Source: Flavobacteriaceae bacterium (GTDB lineage: Bacteria > Bacteroidota > Bacteroidia > Flavobacteriales > Flavobacteriaceae). Taken from it: DNA of 6,777 bases. Each line of letters starts with the position of its first letter. Position 1 is the first letter of the stretch. The stretch is taken from assembly GCA_947472705.1 (NCBI GenBank), contig CANJDA010000118.1, forward strand, positions 1 through 6,777. Direction: 5' to 3'. Below, in pieces: positions 1 to 6,777 of this stretch. Both the position numbers and the translations under genes were made by a program. Under the pieces are notes generated by a model that made no database searches, was not told the DNA's origin, and saw only the letters and a list, made by a program, of their open reading frames with translations.

Positions 1-3000
1 GGTAAGGGATTCACAAGAAAATATTTAAATACATCTTTTGTAGGTGATTTATTTCAAGTGAAATACAATGGTTATAATTACACTAAAATTATTGTAGACG
101 GAAGCTTTAAAGAGCCTATTTTTAAAGGAAAATTTTATGTAAATGATCCGAATTTGTATATGGATTTTAACGGAACTGTGGATTTATCCAAAAAAGAGAA
201 TATCTATGATTTTCATTCTAAAATTGATTATGCTAATTTGGTTAAATTGAATTTCATTAAGGACTCGATCTCCGTTTTTAAAGGAGATATTGTAGTAAAA
301 GCGAGCGGAAATACTTTTGACAATTTAAAGGGTGATTTTTTACTTACTAATGCATCGTATCAAAATAAAAAAGACCAATTTTTTTTAGACTACTTAAGTG
401 TGAAATCTAATTTTGATGATACTGGAGAAAGAAATATTGTCATAAATTCTCCCGATGCTATTGAAGGTTCAGTCATAGGAAAATACAAGTTCAATCAATT
501 GCAAAAAATGATTGAAAATTCTTTGGGAAGTTTCTATTCTAACTACAAACAAAATACAGTGCTCCCTAACCAATATTTAAAATTTGATTTTGCCTTGCAC
601 AGCAAAATAATCGAAATTTTTAATCCCGAAGTTTCTCTCGCTCCTAATACATTTTTGAAAGGGAACATTAGTTCGGATACAAAGAATTTTAAGTTGGATT
701 TTAATTCACCTCAAGTTACCGCATACAACAATACCTTCGATAAAATTCTGGTTCAAATTGACAACAAAAACCCTTTGTATAATGCCTATGTACAAATGGA
801 CTCAATTAAAACGAAGCATTATAAAGTTAGAGATTTCAGTATGATTAATACATTTTCAAACGATACGTTACATTTTAGAACTGAATTTAAAGGAGGCAAA
901 TTAGGCAATGATTTTTACAATTTAAATTTATATCACACTATCAACAAAGACAACAAGAATGTCATTGGATTTAATAAATCTGAGCTTCAATTCAAAGATT
1001 ATTTATGGTTTTTAAATGAAAAAGAAGATGAAGAAAACAGCAAAATTGTTTTTGATAAAAAGATGAAAAATTTTTCATTTGAAAATTTAATATTTTCACA
1101 CGGAGATCAAAAAATAAACTTTCTTGGTTCATGGAGTGGTAAAAAAGATAAAGATTTAGAGCTCACTTTTGAAAATGTCAATCTAAATAAAGTCACACCC
1201 GATGTCGAAAAATTTAGATTTGATGGTAAACTTAATGGGAAAGTTAATTTTAAGCAGAGCAACACAGTTTTTCAACCATCTTCAACGCTTAGAATTGATA
1301 GCCTTCAAGTGAATAATATTGCTCTTGGAAGAATGAATCTAAACATAAAAGGTGATGAAACACTTAGTAAATTTCATTTAAATTCAAGTTTGGAAAATGA
1401 AAACATCGAAGCTTTTAATGCTGACGGTGATATTGAAATTATTGACAATAAAACAATGTTAGATATTGATTTGAATTTTGATAAATTCAATCTAGGTGTT
1501 TTAGGCAAAATAGGTGGTGATGTTATTACAAATATTCGTGGGTTTGCTTCTGGAACTGCTAGGATAGATGGTGATTTAAATGAATTAAGTTATAATGGAA
1601 GATTATTTATTAATAATGCCGGATTAAAAATTCCATACCTCAATACAGATTATGTTTTTGATGATAATTCTATTGTAGATGTTACAGAAAACAAATTTAT
1701 AATTCGAGAAACTAATATTACGGATACTAAATTTGATACAAAAGGTTCTATTAGCGGTTTTATTAAACACAAACAGTTTGGTGATTGGCAATTGGATTTA
1801 TCCATAGCATCTAAACGACTTTTAGCGCTTAATACTATAGATCATGAAGATGCAGCCTATTATGGAAAAGCCTTTATGAATGGTACAGCTACAATAAAAG
1901 GACCAACGAATAATTTAATGATTCGTGTTAATGCTGAGTCTGCTAAAGGGACAGATATTAAAATCCCAATTAATGATGCAGAAGCAGTTCAGGAAAGTGG
2001 TTACATACACTTTTTAACCCCGTTAGAAAAAAAGAAAAATGCTAAAAATATTGCCTCAACTAAAAACTATCATGGTTTAGAACTAGAGTTTAATTTTGAA
2101 ATCAATAATAATGCTAATATAGAAGTCATCCTTAATAGAGAATCTGGACATGGTATGAGAGGCAAAGGATATGGTACTTTACTTTTCCGAATTAATACAC
2201 TTGGAAAATTTGAAATGTGGGGAGATTTTTTGGCATTAGAAGGAACCTATAATTTCAAATATGGCGGATTAATTGATAAGAAATTCGATGTAAAGAAAGG
2301 AGGTTCCATCACTTGGACAGGAGACCCTATGTCAGCAAATCTTAATTTGGATGCTGTTTATAAAACTACAGCAAACCCAGCAGTTTTGATTAATAATCCA
2401 TCATTTAACAAAAAAGTAGATGTTGAAGTAGTCATCGGTGTAAAAGGAAGCTTATCAAGCCCAGAACCCGATTTTAATATTAATTTCCCAACAGTTTCAA
2501 GCTCATTAAAATCAGAAATACAAACCCAATTAGACGACAAAGACAAGCGTCAAATACAAGCTTTATCACTATTATCATCAAATACTTTTTTAAGCTCGGA
2601 AGGAGTAAGTCAATCACAACCAAGTAACCTATTGTTTGAAAAAGCAGGAAGTCTTTTTCAGGATATTTTTTCTGGAGATAATGATAAAATTTCAGTGGCA
2701 CCAGAATATGTAGTAGCCGACAAAACACCTGGACAACAAACTGATGGACGATTTGGAGTTTCTTTGACTTCAAAAATTAACGATAGAATTACTGTAAACG
2801 GTAAAGTTGGAGTACCAATTGGGGGTATTAATGAAACGACTGTGGTAGGGGATGTTGAAGTACAATACCGTGTAAATGATGACGGTACACTAAATCTTAG
2901 AGTCTTTAATAAAGAAAATGATATTACATATATTGGTCAAGGTATTGGCTATACTCAAGGTTTAGGAATTTCGTATGAAGTCGATTTTGATACCTTCAAA

Positions 3001-3180
3001 GAATTTGTCAATAAAATTTTTAAAAGCAAAAAACTGAATAAAGTGATTTCAACTAAAAATGAAATTCATGATTCTAATCCGGTTCCTGAAGACCTACATT
3101 TTGTAGATAAAAAACAAGATGACAAAAAAAAGAAAACAGAACCTACACCAAATAAAGACGCTATTCCAACGGATGATTAG
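1..3180 (+). CDS. tamB: TamB-family translocation/assembly protein (DUF490), 5'-truncated by window edge
   Basis: TamB proteins are long, beta-rich, inner-membrane-anchored periplasmic proteins that bridge to the outer membrane. They are implicated in outer-membrane protein insertion and phospholipid transport. The frame is open from base 1, giving 1059 visible residues. The GTG at 58 is only an internal valine codon, so the real start and the expected N-terminal membrane anchor lie upstream. I recall Bacteroidota homologues of roughly 1400-1700 residues, so several hundred may be missing. Residues 1 to about 600 are repetitive beta-strand-like sequence rich in N, D, K and F. The family hallmark is in the C-terminal DUF490 region: GDFLALEGTYNFKYGG at 741-756, followed by a GGSITWTGDP segment around 767-776. 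Beta-rich sequence continues to about 1005. A charged, Lys/Asp/Pro-rich tail covers about 1008-1059, including an 8-A run at 3124-3131. No TamA partner is visible here. Family assignment is firm; the exact role in this organism is inferred. Confidence 0.92.
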   Translation, partial: GKGFTRKYLNTSFVGDLFQVKYNGYNYTKIIVDGSFKEPIFKGKFYVNDPNLYMDFNGTVDLSKKENIYDFHSKIDYANLVKLNFIKDSISVFKGDIVVKASGNTFDNLKGDFLLTNASYQNKKDQFFLDYLSVKSNFDDTGERNIVINSPDAIEGSVIGKYKFNQLQKMIENSLGSFYSNYKQNTVLPNQYLKFDFALHSKIIEIFNPEVSLAPNTFLKGNISSDTKNFKLDFNSPQVTAYNNTFDKILVQIDNKNPLYNAYVQMDSIKTKHYKVRDFSMINTFSNDTLHFRTEFKGGKLGNDFYNLNLYHTINKDNKNVIGFNKSELQFKDYLWFLNEKEDEENSKIVFDKKMKNFSFENLIFSHGDQKINFLGSWSGKKDKDLELTFENVNLNKVTPDVEKFRFDGKLNGKVNFKQSNTVFQPSSTLRIDSLQVNNIALGRMNLNIKGDETLSKFHLNSSLENENIEAFNADGDIEIIDNKTMLDIDLNFDKFNLGVLGKIGGDVITNIRGFASGTARIDGDLNELSYNGRLFINNAGLKIPYLNTDYVFDDNSIVDVTENKFIIRETNITDTKFDTKGSISGFIKHKQFGDWQLDLSIASKRLLALNTIDHEDAAYYGKAFMNGTATIKGPTNNLMIRVNAESAKGTDIKIPINDAEAVQESGYIHFLTPLEKKKNAKNIASTKNYHGLELEFNFEINNNANIEVILNRESGHGMRGKGYGTLLFRINTLGKFEMWGDFLALEGTYNFKYGGLIDKKFDVKKGGSITWTGDPMSANLNLDAVYKTTANPAVLINNPSFNKKVDVEVVIGVKGSLSSPEPDFNINFPTVSSSLKSEIQTQLDDKDKRQIQALSLLSSNTFLSSEGVSQSQPSNLLFEKAGSLFQDIFSGDNDKISVAPEYVVADKTPGQQTDGRFGVSLTSKINDRITVNGKVGVPIGGINETTVVGDVEVQYRVNDDGTLNLRVFNKENDITYIGQGIGYTQGLGISYEVDFDTFKEFVNKIFKSKKLNKVISTKNEIHDSNPVPEDLHFVDKKQDDKKKKTEPTPNKDAIPTDD

Positions 3181-3251
3181 AAGATAATCTTCCCACTTTG
3201 CTATTAACAAGTCAAAAACTTATCAACGAAAACGTTTGAATTATCTTTATT

Positions 3252-3269
3252 TTATTAATATATTAATAA
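3252..3269. repeat. 18-bp perfect AT-only palindrome upstream of pfkA
   Basis: TTATTAATATATTAATAA reads the same on both strands and is centred at 3260/3261, about 55 bp before the pfkA ATG. It contains only A and T, so a chance origin in this AT-rich gap is quite possible. It could be a regulator-binding site for pfkA, or simply easily melted DNA. It is not a terminator for the upstream gene, because there is no GC stem and no T-tract after it. The palindrome is seen directly; any function is a guess. Confidence 0.35.
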
Positions 3270-3323
3270 TAAGGGTAAAATACACCTACTTGTTTGCTAA
3301 TTTTACATTTTAATACTAAAAAA

Positions 3324-4310
3324 ATGCCAAATAATATAAAAAAAATTGGGGTGCTTACCTCTGGAGGTGATTCTCCAGGGATGAATGCTGCTATTCGTGC
3401 CGTAGTTAGGACTTGTGCTTATCACGACATAGATTGTATCGGTATTTATAGAGGTTATCAAGGAATGATTGAAGGCGATTTTAAAGAAATGGGTCCCCGT
3501 AGTGTAAATAATATTGTTAACAAAGGCGGAACCATATTAAAATCAGCTCGTTCTAAAGACTTTATGACCAAAGAAGGTCGTCAAAAAGCCCATCAAAATT
3601 TAGTAAATGCTAAAGTTGATGCTTTAGTGGTAATTGGCGGAGATGGTTCTTTTACTGGAGCAGAGGTTTTCAATGAAGAATTTAATTTCCCTGTAATGGG
3701 TATCCCAGGAACGATTGACAACGACATTTATGGAACTAGTCACACCTTAGGATATGATACCGCTTTAAATACAGTAGTCGAAGTAATTGATAAAATTCGT
3801 GATACTGCCAGCTCGCATAACCGTTTGTTTTTTGTTGAGGTTATGGGACGCGATGCAGGTCATATTGCACTTAATGCTGGTATTGGAGCAGGAGCAGAAG
3901 AAATACTTATACCTGAAGAAGATTTAGGATTAGAAAGATTGTTAGACTCCTTGAAAAAAAGTAAAGCTTCTGGAAAATCATCAAGTATAGTTGTAGTGGC
4001 TGAAGGTGAAAAAATGGGAAAAAATGTTTTCCAACTTAAAGATTATATCGAAGAGCATTTGCCCGAATATGATGTTAGAGTTTCCGTATTGGGACATATG
4101 CAACGCGGAGGAGCTCCTTCTTGTTTTGATAGAGTTTTAGCATCAAGATTGGGTGTGAAAGCAGTAGAATCTTTAATTGAAGGTAAAACCAATTTTATGG
4201 TGGGATTACTTGCCGATAAAGTAGCCCTTACGCCTTTAGAACAAGCTATAAAAGGAAATTCAGAAATTGATAAAGAACTACTTAGAGTTTCTGATATCAT
4301 GTCAACATAA
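3324..4310 (+). CDS. pfkA: ATP-dependent 6-phosphofructokinase
   Basis: This cytoplasmic enzyme phosphorylates fructose-6-phosphate to fructose-1,6-bisphosphate, the committed step of glycolysis. It is 328 residues, close to the 320 of E. coli PfkA. TSGGDSPGMNAAIR (12-25) is the N-terminal nucleotide-binding loop. GGDGS (105-109) carries Gly108, which marks ATP rather than pyrophosphate users, where Asp is usual. PGTIDND (128-134) contains the catalytic base Asp132, equivalent to E. coli Asp127. SSHNR (163-167), MGR (174-176) and GHMQRGG (257-263) supply substrate-binding residues. I chose the ATG at 3324 because MPNNIKKIGVLTSGGD matches the family N-terminus. An in-frame TTG at 3294 would add ten unlikely residues, and an in-frame TAA sits just upstream at 3276. 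The leader AATACTAAAAAA has no Shine-Dalgarno, which is usual for this phylum. gap follows 40 bp later without a terminator, so the two are probably co-transcribed. Confidence 0.97.
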   Translation: MPNNIKKIGVLTSGGDSPGMNAAIRAVVRTCAYHDIDCIGIYRGYQGMIEGDFKEMGPRSVNNIVNKGGTILKSARSKDFMTKEGRQKAHQNLVNAKVDALVVIGGDGSFTGAEVFNEEFNFPVMGIPGTIDNDIYGTSHTLGYDTALNTVVEVIDKIRDTASSHNRLFFVEVMGRDAGHIALNAGIGAGAEEILIPEEDLGLERLLDSLKKSKASGKSSSIVVVAEGEKMGKNVFQLKDYIEEHLPEYDVRVSVLGHMQRGGAPSCFDRVLASRLGVKAVESLIEGKTNFMVGLLADKVALTPLEQAIKGNSEIDKELLRVSDIMST

Positions 4311-4350
4311 AAAAATCTGTTTTAACATAATTAAAATTAATTAATATAAA

Positions 4351-5352
4351 ATGTCAAAAGTAAAATTAGGGATTAATGGTTTTGGAAGAATAGGAAGAAT
4401 CGTATTCAGAGAAACTTATAATAGAGATAATGTAGAAGTAGTAGCCATCAACGATTTATTAGATGTTGATCATTTGGCTTACTTATTAAAATACGATTCA
4501 GTACACGGACGTTTTGCAGGAAAAGTAGAAGTAAAAGACGGAAAACTTTATGTAAACGATAAACATATAAGAGTAACAGCGGAAAGAAATCCTGAAGCAT
4601 TACAATGGAATGAAGTAGGAGTAGACGTAGTTGCGGAATGTACAGGCTTCTTTACCACTATAGATACCGCAAAAGCTCACATTACTGGTGGAGCCAAAAA
4701 AGTAATTATTTCTGCACCATCTGCTGATGCTCCAATGTTTGTAATGGGAGTTAATCATGCTGAAGTAAAAGCTACTGACTTAGTAGTTTCAAATGCTTCA
4801 TGTACAACCAACTGCTTAGCGCCTTTAGCCAAAGTAATTAACGATAACTTCGGAATTGTAGAAGGGTTGATGACTACTGTTCATGCCTCAACATCTACAC
4901 AAATGGTTGCCGATGGTCCATCAAGAAAGGACTGGAGAGGCGGGCGTGCCGCAAGTGTAAACATTATACCATCCTCTACAGGTGCTGCAAAAGCGGTTGG
5001 AAAAGTTATTCCATCATTGAATGGAAAATTAACAGGAATGTCTTTCCGTGTTCCTACTATTGATGTTTCTGTGGTTGATTTGACTGTAAAAGTGGCCAAA
5101 GAAACTTCATACGAAGAAATCATGGCCGTTTTGAAAAAAGCTTCAGAAAATGAAATGAAAGGAATTCTTGGCTACACTGAAGATGATGTGGTTTCTCAAG
5201 ATTTTGTTTCCGATACAAGAACGTCAATTATTGACGCTAAAGCAGGAATTGGATTGAATTCTACTTTCTTTAAATTAGTATCTTGGTATGATAACGAATA
5301 TGGATATTCAAGCAAATTAATTGATTTATCAGTGCATATTGCTAATTTGTAA
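4351..5352 (+). CDS. gap: Type I glyceraldehyde-3-phosphate dehydrogenase (phosphorylating, probably NAD-dependent)
   Basis: This cytoplasmic enzyme oxidatively phosphorylates glyceraldehyde-3-phosphate to 1,3-bisphosphoglycerate, yielding NADH. At 333 residues it has the normal length for the tetrameric type I family. The Rossmann dinucleotide loop GINGFGRIGR is at 7-16. INDL (33-36) places Asp35 where the adenosine ribose is bound, which favours NAD over NADP. The active-site motif ASCTTNC (149-155) carries the nucleophile Cys151, and His178 in TTVHA is its catalytic partner. The following segment, with STQ, DGPSRKDWRGGRAA (188-201), is the usual substrate-loop region. SWYDNEYGYS (311-320) is the conserved C-terminal motif. 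The ATG at 4351 is the natural start: it directly precedes SKVKLGINGFG and follows an A/T-only leader. The gene lies 40 bp after pfkA, consistent with a pfkA-gap glycolytic unit. A structured repeat follows the stop. The family call is very secure; cofactor choice is inferred from Asp35. Confidence 0.98.
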   Translation: MSKVKLGINGFGRIGRIVFRETYNRDNVEVVAINDLLDVDHLAYLLKYDSVHGRFAGKVEVKDGKLYVNDKHIRVTAERNPEALQWNEVGVDVVAECTGFFTTIDTAKAHITGGAKKVIISAPSADAPMFVMGVNHAEVKATDLVVSNASCTTNCLAPLAKVINDNFGIVEGLMTTVHASTSTQMVADGPSRKDWRGGRAASVNIIPSSTGAAKAVGKVIPSLNGKLTGMSFRVPTIDVSVVDLTVKVAKETSYEEIMAVLKKASENEMKGILGYTEDDVVSQDFVSDTRTSIIDAKAGIGLNSTFFKLVSWYDNEYGYSSKLIDLSVHIANL

Positions 5353-5357
5353 TAATA

Positions 5358-5427
5358 AAAAGATGATAGACCGATAGATAATAGACCGAATTTTTATGTC
5401 TCTTATCTTTTCGTCTCTCATCTTTTC
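5358..5427. repeat. Nested tandem/inverted repeat: four 15-bp units forming a long imperfect hairpin
   Basis: Two 15-bp units lie head to tail on one strand: AAAAGATGATAGACC at 5358-5372 and GATAGATAATAGACC at 5373-5387, with 12 of 15 bases identical. Two related units lie on the other strand, read here as GTCTCTTATCTTTTC at 5398-5412 and GTCTCTCATCTTTTC at 5413-5427, with 14 of 15 identical. Folding 5358-5386 onto 5398-5426 pairs 24 of 29 positions around an 11-nt loop, with a perfect 9-bp base. The outer units share GATGA and the inner units share GATAA, so variants match across the fold. Transcribed RNA should form a long stem-loop between gap and the kinase gene. There is no clean T-tract after it, so it is not a standard intrinsic terminator. 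It could stabilise the gap 3' end, attenuate read-through, or be a dispersed intergenic repeat. The structure is seen directly; function is unknown. Confidence 0.75.
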
Positions 5428-5447
5428 TCTAACTAACCAAATTATTT

Positions 5448-6299
5448 ATGAAATTATTAGTTGATAGTGGATCTACCAAAGCCGATTGGATTGCCATTGA
5501 TGATAATGGTAAAGTATTATTTACCACACAAACCTTGGGCTTAAATCCCGAAGTACTTGATAAAGAAGAAATAATTGCTCGTCTTGACGATAAATTTGAT
5601 ATTGAGCACAATAAGAGCAAAGCCACTCATATATTCTTTTATGGCGCCGGATGTGGTACCGATAGAATGAAGTTATTTTTGAGTGATGTGTTCTCAAAGT
5701 ATTTTACAAATGCTAATATTGTAGTTCATGAAGATACTTACGCCGCAGTTTATGCTACTACTCCCAAAGACGAACAAGCCATTGTTTGTATTTTAGGAAC
5801 GGGTTCAAACTGTAGTTATTTTGACGGCAAAGTGCTACATCAAAAAGTACAATCACTAGGGTATATAGCCATGGATGATTGCTCTGGAAATCGTTTTGGA
5901 AGACATTTATTGCGAGGCTATTACTTTAATAAAATGCCCAAAGATTTAGCCCTTGAATTTGAAGAAGAATACAATCTTGATGCTGATTATATTAAACACA
6001 ATTTATACAAAGAACCTAATCCGAATGCCTATTTAGCAACTTTTGCTAAATTTTTAATCAAGCATAAAGAGAATCCTTTTTGCCAAAAAATTATTAAGCA
6101 AGAAATGACAAACTTTGTCGAAAATTACATCTTGCAATTTGAAAACTGTAGAGAGGTTTTAATACATTTTGTGGGGTCAATTGCTTTTTATTTAAAAGAA
6201 GAATTAGAAGAAGCACTTGAAGATTACGATATCAAAATTGGCAATGTGCTGCGCCGACCTATAGATGGTTTAATTCAGTACCATATTTTAAATAAATAA
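5448..6299 (+). CDS. N-acetylglucosamine kinase-like protein (BadF/BadG/BcrA/BcrD ATPase family)
   Basis: This is a cytoplasmic sugar kinase of the ASKHA fold, in the family that includes eukaryotic GlcNAc kinase. The likely reaction is ATP-dependent phosphorylation of N-acetylglucosamine from chitin or peptidoglycan turnover to GlcNAc-6-phosphate. It has 283 residues. DSGSTKADW (6-14) is the phosphate-1 loop, and FYGAGCG (64-70) opens the substrate side. HEDTYAA (94-100) carries Asp96, the probable catalytic residue. LGTGSNCSYFDG (116-127) is the phosphate-2 loop. AMDDCSGNRFGR (141-152) stands where many relatives have a GDEGSG-type motif. FVGSIAFYLKEEL (241-253) is the adenosine-side motif. 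The ATG at 5448 puts the phosphate-1 loop at the expected place near the N-terminus, after an A/T-rich leader without Shine-Dalgarno. An intrinsic terminator follows the stop by 7 bp. E. coli NagK belongs to the unrelated ROK family, so I give no symbol. Kinase fold is secure; substrate is inferred, and glucosamine or another amino sugar remains possible. Confidence 0.85.
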   Translation: MKLLVDSGSTKADWIAIDDNGKVLFTTQTLGLNPEVLDKEEIIARLDDKFDIEHNKSKATHIFFYGAGCGTDRMKLFLSDVFSKYFTNANIVVHEDTYAAVYATTPKDEQAIVCILGTGSNCSYFDGKVLHQKVQSLGYIAMDDCSGNRFGRHLLRGYYFNKMPKDLALEFEEEYNLDADYIKHNLYKEPNPNAYLATFAKFLIKHKENPFCQKIIKQEMTNFVENYILQFENCREVLIHFVGSIAFYLKEELEEALEDYDIKIGNVLRRPIDGLIQYHILNK

Positions 6300-6306
6300 T
6301 CAAATC

Positions 6307-6332
6307 AACCACGTACTACGCGTGGTTTTTTT
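6307..6332 (+). terminator. Rho-independent terminator after the sugar-kinase gene
   Basis: AACCACG (6307-6313) pairs perfectly with CGTGGTT (6321-6327). The 7-nt loop TACTACG can shrink to five bases through a T-G wobble. A run of seven T follows the last G (6326-6332). The stem starts 8 bp after the kinase stop codon. It is the only classical intrinsic terminator in the window, and it suggests that mgsA has its own promoter or depends on read-through. Confidence 0.88.
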
Positions 6333-6355
6333 AATTTTACTCCAAATTACACTTT

Positions 6356-6730
6356 ATGGAAATCGCAATCATTGCTCACGACGGAAAGAAAGCCGATATG
6401 GTTCAGTTTATCAATAAAAACAAACATATCTTAGAAAAAGAAAACATTAAACTCATTGCTACAGGAACTACAGGAAGTAAGGTGGAAGCCGTTGGTATTA
6501 AAGTAAAAAAAATGTTATCGGGTCCAATGGGTGGTGATGCCCAAATTGCAGCTCGTGTAGCCGAAGGTAAAACCAAAATGGTACTCTTTTTTAAAGACCC
6601 CAACTCCAGTCATCCTCATGAACCCGACATCAATATGCTAATTCGCATTTGTGATGTGCATAATGTTCCGGTAGCTACAAACGAAGCCACAGCGCAGTTA
6701 TTATTATTGGGTTTGGATGAGGTGAAATAA
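6356..6730 (+). CDS. mgsA: Methylglyoxal synthase (short form)
   Basis: This cytoplasmic enzyme eliminates phosphate from dihydroxyacetone phosphate to give methylglyoxal, a bypass that frees phosphate when triose phosphates build up. AHD (7-9) and Lys12 match E. coli His19, Asp20 and Lys23. TGTTG (36-40) and SGPMGGD (55-61) form the phosphate-binding and catalytic region, with Asp61 equivalent to the catalytic Asp71. FFKDP (78-82) carries Asp81 (E. coli Asp91). HEPD (88-91) gives His88 and Asp91 (His98 and Asp101), and Arg97 matches Arg107. VATNEATAQLL (106-116) is the conserved end of the core. At 124 residues it is shorter than E. coli (152) and B. subtilis (137) enzymes, lacking the C-terminal tail. 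I see no frameshift that would restore a tail. The ATG at 6356 gives the standard MEIAIIAHD start. The gene begins 24 bp after a terminator, so it may be transcribed separately from the kinase. Family assignment is secure. Confidence 0.95.
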   Translation: MEIAIIAHDGKKADMVQFINKNKHILEKENIKLIATGTTGSKVEAVGIKVKKMLSGPMGGDAQIAARVAEGKTKMVLFFKDPNSSHPHEPDINMLIRICDVHNVPVATNEATAQLLLLGLDEVK

Positions 6731-6777
6731 TTAAAATAACCTTCAAAAGACAAGAAGAAGTATTTCAAAACCACTTA

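Noticed and set aside
58..60. GTG at 58 as the start of the tamB-type gene
   Set aside because: The same frame is open to base 1 with protein-like sequence, and the protein would lack the N-terminal anchor and several hundred residues typical of the family. It is an internal valine codon.
2480..2773. 97-codon open frame on the minus strand inside tamB
   Set aside because: It lies wholly inside a well-supported coding frame and its translation is an ordinary antisense mixture with no recognisable domain. The other minus-strand frames inside pfkA, gap, the kinase gene and mgsA were rejected for the same reason.
3180..3192. GAAGATAATCTTC inverted repeat just after the tamB stop as a terminator
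   Set aside because: The arms leave a loop too small to form fully, the stem is weak, and CCCACTTTG follows instead of a T-tract.
3294..3323. TTG start giving a ten-residue longer Pfk
   Set aside because: The added residues do not resemble the family N-terminus, whereas the ATG at 3324 gives it exactly; this stretch also overlaps the promoter-like element.
5404..5411. TATCTTTT as a -7 promoter element for the sugar-kinase gene
   Set aside because: It is part of the repeat arm, occurs in a near-identical second copy as CATCTTTT, and has no TTG element at the proper distance upstream.
6743..6777. End of a convergent minus-strand gene at the right edge
   Set aside because: One minus-strand frame is open from the edge to a TGA at 6743-6745, but it covers only about ten codons with no recognisable sequence, which is too little to call.

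Overview
The window looks like a chromosomal stretch from a member of the Bacteroidota, most likely Flavobacteriaceae (Flavobacterium or a close relative). The DNA is AT-rich. The genes start after A/T-rich leaders with no recognisable Shine-Dalgarno sequence. All five proteins match the flavobacterial versions of their families as I know them. The genus is inferred from recognition, not from a search.

All five genes are on the + strand. (1) Positions 1-3180 hold the 3' part of a very long tamB-type gene; its reading frame is open at the left edge, so its start lies outside. (2) A 143-bp AT-rich gap contains an 18-bp perfect palindrome and leads into pfkA (3324-4310). (3) gap follows after only 40 bp (4351-5352), with no terminator between, so pfkA and gap are probably one transcript. 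(4) A 95-bp gap holds a 70-bp structured repeat made of four related 15-bp units, two per strand, and leads into an N-acetylglucosamine kinase-like gene (5448-6299). (5) A clear intrinsic terminator (6307-6332) closes that gene. (6) mgsA (6356-6730) follows, starting about 24 bp after the terminator. The last 47 bases (6731-6777) show nothing I can support.

The last four genes make a small carbon-metabolism neighbourhood. The kinase can feed GlcNAc-6-phosphate towards fructose-6-phosphate, Pfk commits it to fructose-1,6-bisphosphate, GAPDH draws triose phosphate down to 1,3-bisphosphoglycerate, and methylglyoxal synthase is the overflow route for dihydroxyacetone phosphate when the lower half is slow. 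TamB, an envelope biogenesis protein, is functionally unrelated to these.

This is mostly an ordinary housekeeping region. I see no phage, transposon, CRISPR array, defence system or RNA gene. The observation most worth following up is the nested inverted/tandem repeat between gap and the kinase gene.
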